Of a stretch of 64,000 bases of DNA, positions 35,101 through 48,311 are shown piece by piece. Source of the DNA: Trema orientale (taxonomy: Eukaryota; Streptophyta; Magnoliopsida; Rosales; Cannabaceae); contig JXTC01000054.1 in the NCBI GenBank assembly GCA_002914845.1, positions 781,868-845,867 on the forward strand, read 5' to 3'. The notes below the pieces were generated by a model, which saw only the letters and a list, made by a program, of their open reading frames with translations, ran no database searches and was not told where the DNA came from. Each line of letters starts with the position of its first letter. Within the stretch, counting starts at the first letter, position 1. A program made the translations under genes and the position numbers.

Positions 35101-36175
35101 ATAACTTAATAAAGGTTTTGTCCACTTGATTAAGATGATAAGCTCTGCTAAACATATAGCAACTTTCTCCATTACAATTAGTGCAATATAAGATTAGATT
35201 ATAAGGGCTTTGAAAATGACGGATTTGTAGTAGGGTATACTTCACCAACATGACAGCCATGACGCTTATTTCTTAATATTTTATGTTGTATTATTGGGTT
35301 AGAAGCAACAAAGTAGGTGCCCTCAGCTAATTTGTTTACATTCTTATTCATTATCTGTTAAGTAGTAACCATATATTTGTTTCCCATGTTCTTAAACAGG
35401 AAAAAAGAAGAGGGTACAATAGGAGATCAAAGCATTAAAATTCTCTTTGTTTGTCCTTTACTATATACAGTATTCTCTCTTATTCACTTAAACCTACTAA
35501 TTATTGAAAAAGTTCACAATTTGTAATTAGAACCATGACTTTTCTCATTTTTCTATTTAATGCGTGCATTTGGCTTGGTTACATAATAGATAATTATTGG
35601 AGGATTTTCTCAAGATATTAGTACAAACTAAATTCACAAATGGGCCAACTCCCTTTTTATGACAATAATGTGTACTTTATATCTTTCATCCTTTTCAAAG
35701 AAAAATAAGTTCATTTCATCATTACAACCTTATAATTTCAACTCAAAAGAAAAAGAAGAATAATGGTATGAATTCCACCTTAATTATTTATTAGTGTGTG
35801 GCTGTGTGCTTTAGAAGAGGGGGAAGTTTAAGCTGTTTTATCTTTGTTAGAACCACTAGTTCCACCCCCAAAATTTGTTCTCCATATATACACATAATTA
35901 TATTGAATATTGTAATAAAAGCTCCAACACCTTCAATGACATAATATTTTTTTTTCTTTTCTAACTATATCTTTAACATAAGTGGATTCTAATGTCCAAA
36001 ATTATTTATTAATATAAGTGATTTCAGATGCATTGATAATGGTTAAAACTTTTGTTTAATCCACCATTGAGTATTAGGTCAAATGTATTTTGCTTCNTGT
36101 AATTGCATTATTTATAGAAAATGTTTATTGCTATAAAAAATTAATATTATTAATAGCATATGTCGCAAAAATCTT
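32136..36175. other. Long intergenic region
   Basis: No supported gene. An N is at 32530. A hexanucleotide repeat of CAGCAT lies near 33376-33399. A CT-rich stretch at 32540-32700 opens a 103-codon ORF with no recognisable domain. I looked for conserved plant miRNA sequences and found none. Confidence 0.4.
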
Positions 36176-36535
36176 GGGGCCGTTTGGTTCGCCCATTCCA
36201 TTCCATTGGAATGGAAAATTCATTTGAATGGGTGTTTGTTTCAACAACTCTAAATTTTCCATTCAAATGATCTTTTAGAATGAGTGTTTGTTTCAACAAT
36301 TTAGTTTTTCCATTCAAATGGTTCATCAGTCACATCAACTATTTGAATGGATTTTTGTGTCTTGGATGAGAATGGAGGGGAAGAGGTGTTTTTGAATGGT
36401 CCATTCCAATACTCCCATTCTAATTATAACCCATTCCACTATTTTTTCCATTCAAATGTCTTCTATTCCAATTATAACTCATTCCACAATTTCTATTTAA
36501 ATACACACATTCAAATAGGCGAAACAAACGGGGCC
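36176..36535. mobile_element. Tourist-like (PIF/Harbinger type) MITE
   Basis: The left end GGGGCCGTTTGGTTCGCC pairs with the right end, whose reverse complement is GGCCCCGTTTGTTTCGCC. A 3-bp CTT duplication flanks it (36173-36175 and 36536-36538). Inside, ATTCCATTC/GAATGG words repeat and give secondary structure. No coding capacity. Confidence 0.8.
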
Positions 36536-38460
36536 CTTGTTTCTAAATTTATTTAAAAATAGTTGTTATTCCTTGAAATAAAAAAGAATTTTTTCTTATT
36601 TTCACATGGCAAATTTTTAGGAACCAATGAGAGTCAACAAAATGAACAAAAACAGAAAGCCCTATTCTTACTCAACAATCATTTGTATTTATCCGAGTAA
36701 TATATTTTATAATCAATTAATTATTTTCAAAAGATTAATCAAATGATTAACCCTTTAATCTCTCTCCGGCCCTGAGATCTTTCTTGATACGTTGACCGGG
36801 AAATTCCCTCTTATCTAGCCGGTCGAACCGGTCATCCCCTATTGTCATCAAATATCCCTCATTACTCTCTAAATTGGCCATATCATCTTTTTCAAATTTA
36901 ATTTATTTAAGAGTTATATTTTCTTAGATAAAGAAGAAAATATGAGTTAGAATAATGATAATGGACCCTAGTATCTATCCTAATAAATTCATAATAAAAT
37001 CATATTAATATGTTTAGCTTCTTTACGTTGCAATTGGCATGATATTTAGGTGAAATATTTTTCTTCTTATCTAGATAGAATGTTTTAATGTGTGCTTTTA
37101 TGTTTTAATTTTTTTAAAAAGGAATGTTTTTGAAACCAATTTTAATTTTCAACAAAACATTTAACTCTAATAATCAAATTCGATTGACTTTGTTATCTAC
37201 AATTCATTTGGGAATTTAATTAGAACATAGTTACAAGCCAACGTCTCACCAAATAAATATAGATTAGACTAGTTTAGTTAAATGAGAAAGCAAAAATCCT
37301 TCTCAAATAATAATGATAATAATAACAACAATAACATAACCAAGAAATTAAAGAATGGCATAGAGACTAGGGAATGAAGATCTTACCTTGCTCTATGAGA
37401 TAAGTGAAGGGTCAAGACATCATATATTAAGATTTATATCCTTATTAAATGCATGTTCTCATATTTCAATTATTAATGAAATATTATGTATTCACTAATA
37501 TAAAACACATTACATCCTAGTTATACATAAATATTTGGTATATGATCTAAATAAATAAATAAATATGTGGCATATGATCTAGTATGTGTGCACCACAAAC
37601 AAATTATACAAACTCCAAAAAATTGGGGTGGACCCCACAACCACCAACAAGGCAAAATGCTGCAAAATGGGACCCATTGGTGCAAGTTGCCTTGTCATCA
37701 TGCTTAATGATCAAAATACAAAGCTTCATTGAGCCAAGCTGATGATTTATTTTTATTTTCATTTTTTTTTTTGAAAAAGCTGATGAAATTTTTTTAGGAT
37801 GCTGATATGGGAGTATGCTCTCTAATTTGACCACATCCTTGAAATTCATTGTTGATGTGAATCTCAAGAATGATCGAACGGTCTAGATTTGAGATGGCCC
37901 ACCTGCTTATAAAAAAGACAAAAATTAATCCATTTTTGTGCCACTCAAGGGGTTTACTTTGCCGACATCTGTAGTTGGGAGTTCGAAATTTTGGCACATT
38001 GGTATTTCCGAATAATTTTTATTTCTAATGTTTATGATAAATAATAACAATAATAAATATAAATAATAACAATTATTAAAATTTATGGGGTTTTAAGTTT
38101 TTGTATCTTAACATGGGTGTTTATGTAATTCACGTGCTTCGAATTGGAGCAGTTATAATCAGAAACGAAAATCATGGAAATTTTATAGCCATAATTATCT
38201 GGTTTTCAAAAAAGGAAAGCTGTAAACCTTTTAAAAAAATATTCAAAAAATAAATTAAAAAATAAACTCGTGGGAAGAGTGAGGAGTAAGTTGTGTTATG
38301 TTATCTCTATTAACATGTATTTTGATTTTTTGAATATGGATTAAAATATTTCTTATTTTATTTATTTGAACTCAAGAGTGTGGTGCTCTTTAAAGGCATC
38401 ATTTCTGTCAGTTTGCTTTTTTTTGAGATTAACATGATGTCCTTGTTTTGGATAATTGAA
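36536..38460. other. Intergenic DNA upstream of the CCCH gene
   Basis: AT-rich with short TAA-type repeats (for example near 37308-37335 and 38036-38075). No gene recognised. Confidence 0.4.
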
Positions 38461-39277
38461 AAAGCTTAGAGAGAGAGAGAGAGAGAGAGGGAGAATGAGT
38501 TGTAAAGAGAGAGAAAGCTAGTGGTACTATTAGATATGGTGTTTGAAGCTCTGAGCTAATCTCTCGTCTGACTGTTTCTTCTCTCAACCTGGGACTGAAT
38601 GATTTTTGTTGGGTATGTTTATTTTCTGTCTTCTGTTTCTGCTCTTTCTAGAGGTCAAAGCCTCAAACTTCAAAGCCACTAGTGAATAATATAAAACACT
38701 TCTTCATACCCCTTTTTTTTTTTTTTTTCCAATCACCTCTTAATTTTTCTAGAATTGCTTTGCAAAAATAAATCTCTTCTTTAGATGTAGTTTTCCACCT
38801 AATGTGTCTAGACTTTAGAGTATTAAAGTTTAAATCTTTTTTTGTTTTTTTTTTCTTTTTGGTTTATTTACTAGTTCTCACTTGTAGCCTATTACTTGTA
38901 CTTTTTTTTTTCCTCTGTATGTTTTTGTTCAAGTTTTGTATTATATCTCCTCGCTGTGTGTAAATATGTTCTCTAAGTGAGTGTTTTTTTATTTTGAAAA
39001 TTTTTCATTGGATACTTTTATCCCAGATTTGGAAAAGGGTCCATTATTGGCTCTGAGTTCTGAGAAGGTTCTGATTCTTAGATTTCAGTTTATTTTATTT
39101 AAAGTTTCCATTTTTGGAGGGTGGAAGAGGAAGAGAATGAGAGAAATAGCAGTGTCTGCAGTCATATATGTTTGTTTTGAATCTGCAACTTTATTTTTAT
39201 TTTTATTTTTATTTTTGTTCTTTGTACACTCTTTTAACCTTTCCAATTTTTATTTTTTCATTGCAGTGATTTTATAA
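38461..39277 (+). promoter_or_regulatory. Leader of the CCCH/RRM gene with a probable 5'UTR intron
   Basis: A (GA)n run at about 38469-38488 and a CT-rich segment to ~38610 look like a transcribed leader. GTATGT at 38613 is a good donor and CATTGCAG at 39259-39266 a good acceptor with a pyrimidine tract, so an intron of ~650 bp just before the ATG is likely. This is inferred from splice signals only. Confidence 0.5.
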
Positions 39278-41740
39278 ATGATGGATTTTCCAGAGACTAC
39301 AAAGATTCTGTTCAATAGAATTCAGGAACTAGAACCAGAAAATGGTACTAAGATTCTAGGATACCTTCTTTTACAAGGCTATGGTGACCAGGAGTTACTA
39401 AGGCTGGCTTCTGCTCCTGAACATTTGGTTCTCCAAGTTATATTGAAAGCCAAAACTGAACTCCAAATGTTAGCTTCTAGGCCAGCCTCCTCACCTATTT
39501 CACCTTCCATAAACCCCACTCCAGCTTTTTCTCCATTCTCTCCTGCAAGTTCAAGGTCTCTAATGTCTCCAACTGTTCGAACTTCGTCTCCTTTTTGGGA
39601 TCCCCAGCTTGTTAAGAACCAGAACTCGGATTTTTTACCAATGGGGTTCTCAGATTCTTCCTTGGAGCTTGAGAACCAGGCTCAGTTTTTGAGTTTAGAG
39701 GATCAAATGGAGCAGATTAATTCTGGGTTATCGGGTTTTGGTAATGAGTTTTACTTCCCAGATGCTGGAATTGGAGGTTTGAATGGTAGAAGTAGAAGAA
39801 TTTCTAATCTTTCCGAGTTTCCAGTTAAGACTTGTCACTATTACAACAAGGGATTTTGTAAGCATGGGAGTAGCTGTAGGTATTTTCATGGACAAGTGAT
39901 TCCGGAGAGCTTTCCTCAGATGTATGGAAATGATTCTGCTAATGAAGACCATCTTTTCTCACCGGGGTCACTTGAGAAGTTGGAGTTGGAGATAATAGAG
40001 CTTCTTAAATCAAGAAGAGGGAATCCTGTTTCGATCGCTTCTCTGCCGGCGATGTACTATGAGAAATATGGGAAATATCTTCAGGCTGATGGCTACCTCA
40101 CAGAGAGCCAGAGACATGGCAAAGCTGGTTATAGTTTGACAAAGCTTCTGGCTCGATTGAAAAACAGTATTAGGCTGATCGACAGGTAAAAATTTTGGTC
40201 TTTGGTTAGAATTTCATTGCTTACCATGATATGAGAACTAAGATAGTTCACTTTTATCCTTGATTAGCAGGCCTCATGGACAGCATGCAGTGATTTTGGC
40301 TGAAGACTCAGCTAAATACATGGAAAACCGGAATGAAAAAAGCGATCCAGGCCCAATTGTAAGTGGATCAAGGCAGATATATCTAACATTTCCAGCTGAG
40401 AGCACTTTCACTGAAGAGGATGTCTCAAACTACTTTAAGTAAGTTTATTTAGGTTTCTTTTGATTAGAGGTTAGAGGCTTAAAATGCTTTGCCTAGAACT
40501 TTCCGTTGTTCTTTGGTAAGCTAACCAGGTTGAATTTTCCTTTTTAGCACCTTTGGACCTGTTGAAGATGTACGGATTCCTTGCCAGCAGAGAAGGATGT
40601 TTGGATTTGTAACTTTTGCCAGTGCAGATACAGTGAAAATGATTTTGGCAAAGGGAAATCCTCATTTCGTTTGCGGGGCTCGTGTTCTCGTGAAGCCTTA
40701 CCGGGAAAAATCAAAGCTTGTTGATAGGTATAGTTCTCAATACCCTTTTTTTTTTTTTCTCTCTAAGCAAAGGTAGAATTACCTTTCATTCTTAAGTCTT
40801 AAGTTGAAGAGTTCTGTTGTGATCTTGGCAAAAATGTTTTTCTGGTACATTGGTCCTAAGGTTCATTTGCTTGCTTGATAGAGATGGTTCATGTAGTTTC
40901 TTTAGTTGTTTATTTGTAAAACAGTTCTCGAAGCAATAAATATTTCTTTCTCAAATGTATTGTATGTCATATTTCATGCAGAAAGTACTCAGATAGGATT
41001 GATGCTCCTCTATATTATTCTCCACATTACTCTGACATGGAATCCGAATTTTATTCAAGTGAGTAGAACTTAGAAAATTTCTGTAATTGGAGGCTGAAGT
41101 CTTTTTTCTTCTGTTGCGCAATTTGTTCTTGTTTATTTTGCTTTTCATAGAAACTGATTTTTCCCCCCTTTTTGCTCTCTCAGTTTCCAGAGGCTATGAG
41201 AACTCTAGAATGCTGAGAAAGCAGCTTATGGAACATGAGCGGGCCCTCGAGTTCGAAACAAGGCGACTTTCAGGGATGCAGCTCATGGAAAAGCCTGTGA
41301 ACGATCACTCCTTTTTCGGATACTCCATGGACGGGCTTAAAGTCTCAGAAGGTTTATTATTGACTTATTTCCTTGTTTTCCTGCTTCATATGTTTCCCAC
41401 CACCATTTTCGTTGTAAATAAATTCATCTCTTCTGCAGGTCATTTCAACTTGCCATCCTCAGAACAGTTCTCTCGTCTGCTCGATGTTTTAAACTCTGGC
41501 TCCACAAGTGATGATAAGTTCAAGCATATTGATACCAATTATACTGACCAAGAAAGGTATGGACTTGATCTGAATAGCTTATGTTGCTGAGAATAGAACT
41601 AGACCTTGGTTATGGTCAAAACATTCATAATATTACTAACAACGCTTTTGCTTTTTGTTTCATTATGCAGTCAAGCACTTAATCTCCCTGATAGTCCATT
41701 CGCATCTTCTATAGCTAGTGGCATCTCTACTGTTATATAG
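39278..41740 (+). CDS. CCCH zinc finger, OST-HTH and RRM RNA-binding protein
   Basis: Exons 39278-40185, 40271-40438, 40548-40727, 40982-41058, 41184-41351, 41439-41556 and 41671-41740 give 1,689 nt and 562 aa in one frame. The CCCH finger (Cys-x7-Cys-x5-Cys-x3-His, [19 protein letters not shown]) is at about 186-204. An OST-HTH/LOTUS-like domain follows at ~230-315 ([20 protein letters not shown]). An RRM is at ~337-412 with RNP2 IYLTFP and RNP1 MFGFVTFA. The C terminus is Ser-rich and ends STVI. This architecture matches the plant C3H18/C3H46/C3H53 group, thought to bind RNA. The first ~65 residues ([20 protein letters not shown]) resemble a PABC/MLLE helix bundle. ATG 39278 is followed at once by a second ATG; the choice does not matter for function. 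Confidence 0.92.
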
Positions 41741-42180
41741 GTCTGGCAACACACACAAAGATTATAGAGTTAGAATTATGGTTTAAAGGCAACATCTTCA
41801 TCACTTTGACACATAAAAGCTATCTTTTCCTTTTCCCTTTTTCATCGATTTCTGTCGATCAGTTAAAGATTTCTGCAAGTACATACTGGCTACAGAAGAA
41901 CACTGGACAAGTTTCCTTCCTTGTTACTTGGATCGAAGGACCTAGCAAAGAAATATGAAGAAATATGATACATAAAGGTATATATATATACAGTTTCTAA
42001 TGTTAACCACAGAAAGAAGGCAAGAAGTTCTGAATCTTTAGAAGAGGCTGATGTAATAGTCTTTTTAGTCGAGTAAATACAGTGTCAAGGGAGGTTAAAT
42101 GTGTTTGAACTCTCTGTAACACTGAGCATAGATGAAAATAACTTGAGCAAAAGTAGCATGCAGCAGCTTATACTTATCAA
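41741..42180 (+). other. Probable 3' untranslated region of the CCCH gene
   Basis: Sequence following the stop has no ORF of interest. A short (TA)n run lies near 41981-41990. The polyadenylation site cannot be placed. Confidence 0.4.
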
Positions 42181-42183
<3 letters not shown>

Positions 42184-42223
<40 letters not shown>

Positions 42224-42254
42224 TTTTATCAATTCCACTTGGTCGGGTTCTTTT

Positions 42255-42310
<56 letters not shown>
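42184..42310. repeat. (TA)n followed by a ~50-base T run
   Basis: About 18 TA repeats at 42186-42221, then a T-run of roughly 50 bases at 42259-42309. A second (TA)n is at 42489-42515. These create artefactual Lys- and Phe-rich ORFs. Confidence 0.95.
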
Positions 42311-44688
42311 GTGCTGGAGAATTCCACTTTGGGTTTGATAGATGGAAGTTGGTTCTCTCATTATCCCCAAGTTTTATCACAATTTTTCTTGCTTCCTTTT
42401 TTTTTTTTTTTTGGTCTCATCATTCTCAAGTGTAAATAATTGACCTGAGGTCCTGGACTTATTTGTTTCTTCTGAATGAGGCCAACAGCATATATATATA
42501 TATATATATATATATTATCTCAATGTTGGGTTGAACAATGTGCATATTGAAAATCACTTTCCCCATTATTCACTTAACATTCCCTACCCCACAAAATATA
42601 CTCCTTTGTGCACAACCAATTTTCCAATCTTCATATGTGACAACCAGATATGAATCCATCATTTGACAATTCTATAATACATTACTAGTTTTAGCCATTT
42701 TATTCCGAGTAGAGTCTAGTTGAAGACAACATGCATTGTTCAGCCTTGTCTTATTCATTATCCCATTACAGCTGGAAAAACTAAGAAATTACTTTTTGAA
42801 ATCGACAACATTTATATTTGGCCCTTTAAATAATTTTCTTGGTTAACCGGCCATGATTGGATTTTGTGCAAACTCACTAGGGACTCGCTCAATCAAAACC
42901 GCAATTATAGGAAAACAGTGACTTGTGATTGTCAGGGAACGATTGAAGGAGACCTTACAACCAAAATGCATAATCTAGAACCAAAGACCTCTCCAAAGAA
43001 ATTAAATAAAAATGCTCTTAAGATCCTTCTTACCACAAATCCTGTTGCCACATTCTTAATTAAGAAAAATCTCTAGTGAGACACTTCTGGCCACAAAGCG
43101 TTATGGAGAAGCATGAACAAGTGAACTTGTTTCTATTGGAGATACTGTAAAGCCTTTCCAGGGAACTCCAAAGGGGAAACCAATGAGAAGAAAATCCTCT
43201 TTACATCAAGCATGAAGAACAAGAAGACTGATTGGTTAAGGTCAAGGAGACAATTTGAACATGAACTTTCCTTTGACCAACCCAGTTAATATACTGATGT
43301 TATATACTCACAGGCATTGTTGTCCAATTAGATCAGTCATTGGAGTTAGCACCCATGCTATAAAAAAACAAAGGTTTTACTATAAGGGTAAAGTAATTTT
43401 GAAGCAACTATCAGCCATTGAGCTTAAGTCACTTTCACGCCCCCAGCCAAAAAAAAAAAAAAAGTCACTTTCACCAAACCTGGTGTTTCTACTATAAGAA
43501 TTTTAAGGGAACCAACCAGCTAAAGACATGTCATACTGGCAGCTGTACACCACTTCTACTGCTGTGTCCTGCAGGAGCAGGAACAAGCCAATTACCGTGC
43601 ATTTTTGTGCAGTTAGATCTGCCTGTTAAACTGTCACTGTTAATAGTAAATACTGGTGTACCATATCAGTAATAAATAAATAAAAGTTCCAGACTTTGGC
43701 ATATGCATCACCACACCAGTGTACCAGGGCAATAAACCTCTTGGACCAAATCTGGTAACTCGAGCAAAAGCACAAGAAGGTAATGCATAAAGTAGGCTAG
43801 TAAGTGGATCATAGAGATACAACATTGGTCCGAGTTGGCCCGAATAGACCGTAGATTGGACCAGTCTAGTTTATTATTTTCGTGGGCCGAACTGATTCAT
43901 CGACGAAAAATAGCAATCTATGATAGTCCATCGTGGGCCGACCCACTCTAATAAAAAAAAACTATTTTATTTAACTTTAAAGTTATTTTTTTTTATGAAA
44001 TCTTAAATAATTTACATACAATTACAAATTAATTTAAACGTTAATTAATATAAATAATAAAAAAATATTTACTAATATAGATAAAACTAAATAATTATAT
44101 AAACCATTAATAAAAATTTTATTTATGATTACTTTATTATTCCTTGGGACAATATAAAACCTTAGTTTAGTTATAAAAAAAAAGTATAAAATGTTTTAAA
44201 TTATACACAACAAAATTAAAAAAAACAACAAAAAAAATATAAAATATGGGCCAAAATGGGTCAGTCCATGATGAGTTAGAATGGACTGGTCCGCGATGGG
44301 CCAAAATAGGCTAGCCCACCTTACCCCATCGCGGGCTGACCCCTCATGGCTCAAGTCAAACTCATCCTATGAATTTTAGTGGACTGAGCTGGGACAACTT
44401 AGCCAACAAATAGTAGACGAGCTGGGCCGACTCATCTATAATATCAGGATAGACCGATCTTTCCTGACACAGTAGAAGGATGGACCTGAACTGGCCCATA
44501 GGCCACGGCCTAGAGTTGCATGAGCATCTCTAGTGGATCATACAAAAGGAAATGCTGAGCTAGATGGTAAAGTTTTGCAAGCCAGCTATAAAAAATACCT
44601 GGATATAGAACATATTGGAATATACTTTTTAAAGTGTACATTACACCGGATTTTTAAGAAAAAGAATAAAATTACAAGATGCTACATA
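42311..44688. other. Intergenic DNA with GGGCC-rich repeat patches
   Basis: No gene recognised. Two patches, about 43825-43960 and 44240-44520, are rich in GGGCC, GGTC and TTGG words (for example TGGGCCAAAATGGGTCAGTC) and resemble a dispersed plant repeat; the AT-rich stretch between them may be its interior. Confidence 0.45.
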
Positions 44689-45029
44689 TAGGAGTGGCAA
44701 TTCGGGTTACGACACAACGACACGACACGAACACGACACGATTTTTTGCGGGTTAGGGTCGAAGAAAAAGGGTGCGGGTCGAAATCGGGTCAACCCGCTT
44801 GACACGAATAAAAAAAATGGCGGGTTGACGGGTCAAAAACGGGTTGACGGGTCAAAATCAGGTTGTGGATTGGGTGTTATTCACTAAAGCGAGTTGTGCG
44901 GGTCGGGTTAGTGTTGATGTTTTTCTGACACGACGGGTCACGGGTCGGATTCGGGTTGACATAATTTGCGTATATAATAGACTTCAACCCGACACGAACC
45001 CGACCCGCTGACACGAATTGCCACCCTTA
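44689..45029. mobile_element. hAT-type MITE with 8-bp TSD
   Basis: Ends are TAGGAGTGGCAATTCG and, read in reverse, TAAGGGTGGCAATTCG. GCTACATA (44681-44688) and GCTATATA (45030-45037) flank it, an 8-bp duplication with one mismatch, as for hAT elements. The interior is rich in GACACGA and GGGTCGGGT words. No transposase. Confidence 0.85.
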
Positions 45030-45037
45030 GCTATATA

Positions 45038-45853
45038 GCTCTTTTGACTACTTGGAGGATGAACATGTGTAACGAAACTCAGCAGAAAAAATATGCATCT
45101 TAGTGCCAAACATATTTATATTGAGTTACAAAAACTTTATTGTTGGAAACGTAAAAAATTATTAGTGGATACATGACCGTCAAAATTGCAGTTAGTACAG
45201 CTTTCTCCCGTGTTGTCACCTTGATGAATAGTAATTCAACAGGACCTGCATAATAAGTGAGGGAAAAAAAAAAAAGACAATTAGCAAAGTCTAACCAGAT
45301 ATCCAATGAAGATCACCCAAGGCAGAAGGAGATATGCACAATTTTTAATAATTTGAAACTTTGGCCAGGGGAAATATCATACAAAAGAACAGTCAATAGA
45401 AATGGAAGTACATATACTTTGAGTATGTCAATATGTGACTCAGTTTTTAAACATTTCTTGTTCAGTGAGTTATAAATGATATGATAGTATAAGATTTCAC
45501 CTTGATCCTGTTCCCCTTCGTATGCACCAGCAGTAATAACTTCGTATTTAAACCCTCATCTACAAGCCTTATCCGAGAATGTAAACGTTGTATGACAGAA
45601 CTGCGACAGCTCCGACACAGATTATTGCCCCAGAACTATTTCAGAGCCATGACACTGGTTAAGCTTCCACATAATGTCAGTAACCTGACAACGTTCTCAA
45701 CAGAGGCTAATGAAACCAGATTCTCTGAGCTTCAACTTGAAACCTCGTTAACATTTTCATCATGTTGAAATTAAAAGGGAATGAAGTTAATGATGCAACC
45801 AATTTGCTCTTCAAACTCGGTCAGTAAATTAGGTGAAACTTCTGAGCGACACG
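45038..45853. other. Intergenic DNA and 3' flank of MTERF9
   Basis: No gene recognised. The part nearest 45853 is probably the 3' untranslated region of the minus-strand mTERF gene. Confidence 0.4.
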
Positions 45854-48311
45854 TTAGTATTTTCTTTCATATTTATTTGCAAACTCCTTGAGTAGTAATC
45901 TCTGCCGAAATGCTAGATATTTGTCTAAGCTAGTTCCTGCCCACTGCTGGCAGAAGCGTTCATCAGTCGGAACCAATGAACTCAGAGGAAATGGTCCCTT
46001 GGGAGCTTTCTTCAGGGAAACCAAAAACTTATGTCGAGGCCGAATTCTCTGGTCTAAAGACAAGCTTAAGTACATTGGATACTTAGTCAATGATTGCACT
46101 TCATTACTCAGCTCATTGATCAAGTACAAGTACTTGGGCTTTAGATTCTCCTCAAGTGAGAGCGATAGTACCTGCAAATATGAAAATGGAGCCTTATCAG
46201 AAAACTAAACCAAGAACAAAAATAATAATATCATCGTGCAGGAAAACCAATGCAAATCTACCTGTGTAAGGCTAGTTAAAACTTTTAGGATGTCAGCATT
46301 CCTCATTCCTATACTCCTGAGGAAATTGATTCTGGGCAATAATCCATCATCAATGCTGTAATGAAGGAGCTGGGGATGTTTCGTAACCATCTTCACTATA
46401 CTATCTCTGGGCGCTCCTATTTCCTTTGAAAGGAAAATATAACGAGTATTCCACGTTATGTCGATGCGCTGAACCAGGATTTGAGGGCTTAACTGCACAA
46501 CTTTTCCTAAATCCTTTTCTTTAATACCGACCTCCTCAACCAAGTATCTCACAGTGGGTTTAAGTGAATTTTCAACACTATACGAAAAGAGGGAAGGAGC
46601 AGCAGCGATTATCTGTCCAATTCTGGAATTTGGGATGCCCAAACTCATCAAGAAAGCAACATGGGACTTCAAATTGTTCTCCACCGTATACTCTAGAATT
46701 TGTGGCTGCCTCAAAAGTATTCGTTTAACGTCTCTATGTTTCACACCAACACTTACCAAGTACTCCAACCTTTCTTGTGCAGAACACACATTTATTTGAA
46801 GGGACGGCATATGTCTTTCGTACATTTGAATGAAGTGCGATTCCTTAAGCCCATATGTGCTCAAGTAATCAAGAAGGGGTAACCACTTCTTATCTACTTC
46901 TATCTCTTCTACTAGCCGAGGATATTTATTCTCAATAATTTTCCTCGTAGTTAGCTACAATGAAAAGAAACAAGTCAGGTATTTTGTACCATTGGTATAG
47001 TTGATAGTTAAACTTGACAACTAGAGACATATTACCATATAATACCTTTTCTTTGCGCGCATCAAAGGGACTAACTGCTTCATCTGTGTTTGAAGTATGA
47101 TAATAAGTACTACTTTTCTCAAGAGTGTGCTTGCCATTTCTGCCTCCCAATTCTTTACCAACCGCAAAGCTTGATAAAACTCTGCTTTGGCCTTTTTCAG
47201 CTTGTTTTTTCGCACCGCCTGCAAAATCAAAACTACCCTTCAGTCAATCTCACCCCCTAAAAATTTCTGCAAACGCTTCAAGGCAAACCTTCTATTGCAA
47301 TTGGCACCTACTTCCACCAAATCTCCCTTGCGACTTGGACCTCTTTCTTTTACCATCAAAATCCGAAACCTCTGCAAATTCATCCTGGAAAAAGTTCCAA
47401 AACAAAATTTGAAGCGTTGACTCAGACATACAAACCAACATTATAGTAACAATATGTCTTAACAATTCAATATGTCATGCATGTAAGTTCATTCACAATT
47501 AACATATAGCAGGAAAAAAAAAAAAGAATTACACAAGTGAAAAGAAGTCAAAAACAACAAAAACAGAACGTTCTCTTCTTTGTGATTAAATAGAGTAAAA
47601 AGTTGAGAACTGCATGCGATGAAAACTCAATTATAAGACAATTATGACATCAGAACACAAAACATGCACTTCCTGCCATGTTTAGGACCAAAAAGGCAAA
47701 ACCCAGGAGACAAAATTCTCAAATCAAAAAGAAAACACAGGTGGGAAAGTTACCCAATTCAAAAAACATAAACTCTTTTCCAAAATTTAAGACAGCGAGT
47801 TTGGAAAACCATTTTTCAAAACCAAACAATCAGCAGAGTTCAACTAGTAATCTTCCAATTCAAAAAAAAAAAAAAAAAATCAAACTTCACAACTTCAGAA
47901 GCAAGAAAACTCTTCAAAATGGTTCAAAGCAATTCCCCTGAGACTCTAACCAAATTCCCAGCTCAAGTTCAAAACAATACTCACATCAGTCAACCAATCA
48001 TCCTCCGACACGTCACCAAAACCATCTTCATCTTCTTCATCGTCCTCCTCTTCCTCATCCTCCTCACTATCATACGGAGACAAAGCCTGACCGTACCTTG
48101 ACCTCCGGTTGGACTTAAGGATTTTGGGGTTGGAGTGGGTGGAGAAAAGCACCAGAAACCGGCATGGCCTGGTCCGTGGCTTCAACTTGAAGCCTCCTCC
48201 TCCAATGGGGTTTTCTGAGATAGAGCTAAAACCGAAGTGGGTCTGAGAGAGATTCGAACAAGAGTGAAGGACTGAGCTTGTGGGAATGGTATACACAGAA
48301 AAAACTATCAT
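45854..48311 (-). CDS. MTERF9: Plastid transcription termination factor family protein mTERF9
   Basis: Five exons: 47985-48311, 47312-47384, 47046-47218, 46262-46954 and 45854-46171, 1,584 nt and 527 aa. Junctions are GT-AG and phases agree. Residues 1-~60 form a Ser/Arg-rich transit peptide. An acidic block (EEDEEEEDDEEDED and WLTD) follows near 82-109. From ~200 to ~500 repeated ~30-residue mTERF helical motifs occur, such as SVGVKHRDVKRILLRQPQIL, SLGIPNSRIGQIIAAAPSLF and EEVGIKEKDLGKVVQLSPQI. The C-terminal block FPLSSLVPTDERFCQQWAGT is characteristic of the mTERF9/TWIRT1 orthologue group. mTERF proteins bind nucleic acid in organelles; mTERF9 is tied to plastid ribosome assembly and stress responses. 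An ORF read straight through exon 2 stops early, so the splice choice at 47312 matters. Confidence 0.93.

Noticed and set aside
33001-36100. Conserved plant miRNA precursors
   Set aside because: I compared by eye with common mature miRNA sequences (for example miR156, miR159, miR166, miR172) and found no match.
42095-42439. ORFs with long Lys, Phe or Ile-Tyr runs
   Set aside because: They translate the (TA)n and poly(T) tracts and have no other content.
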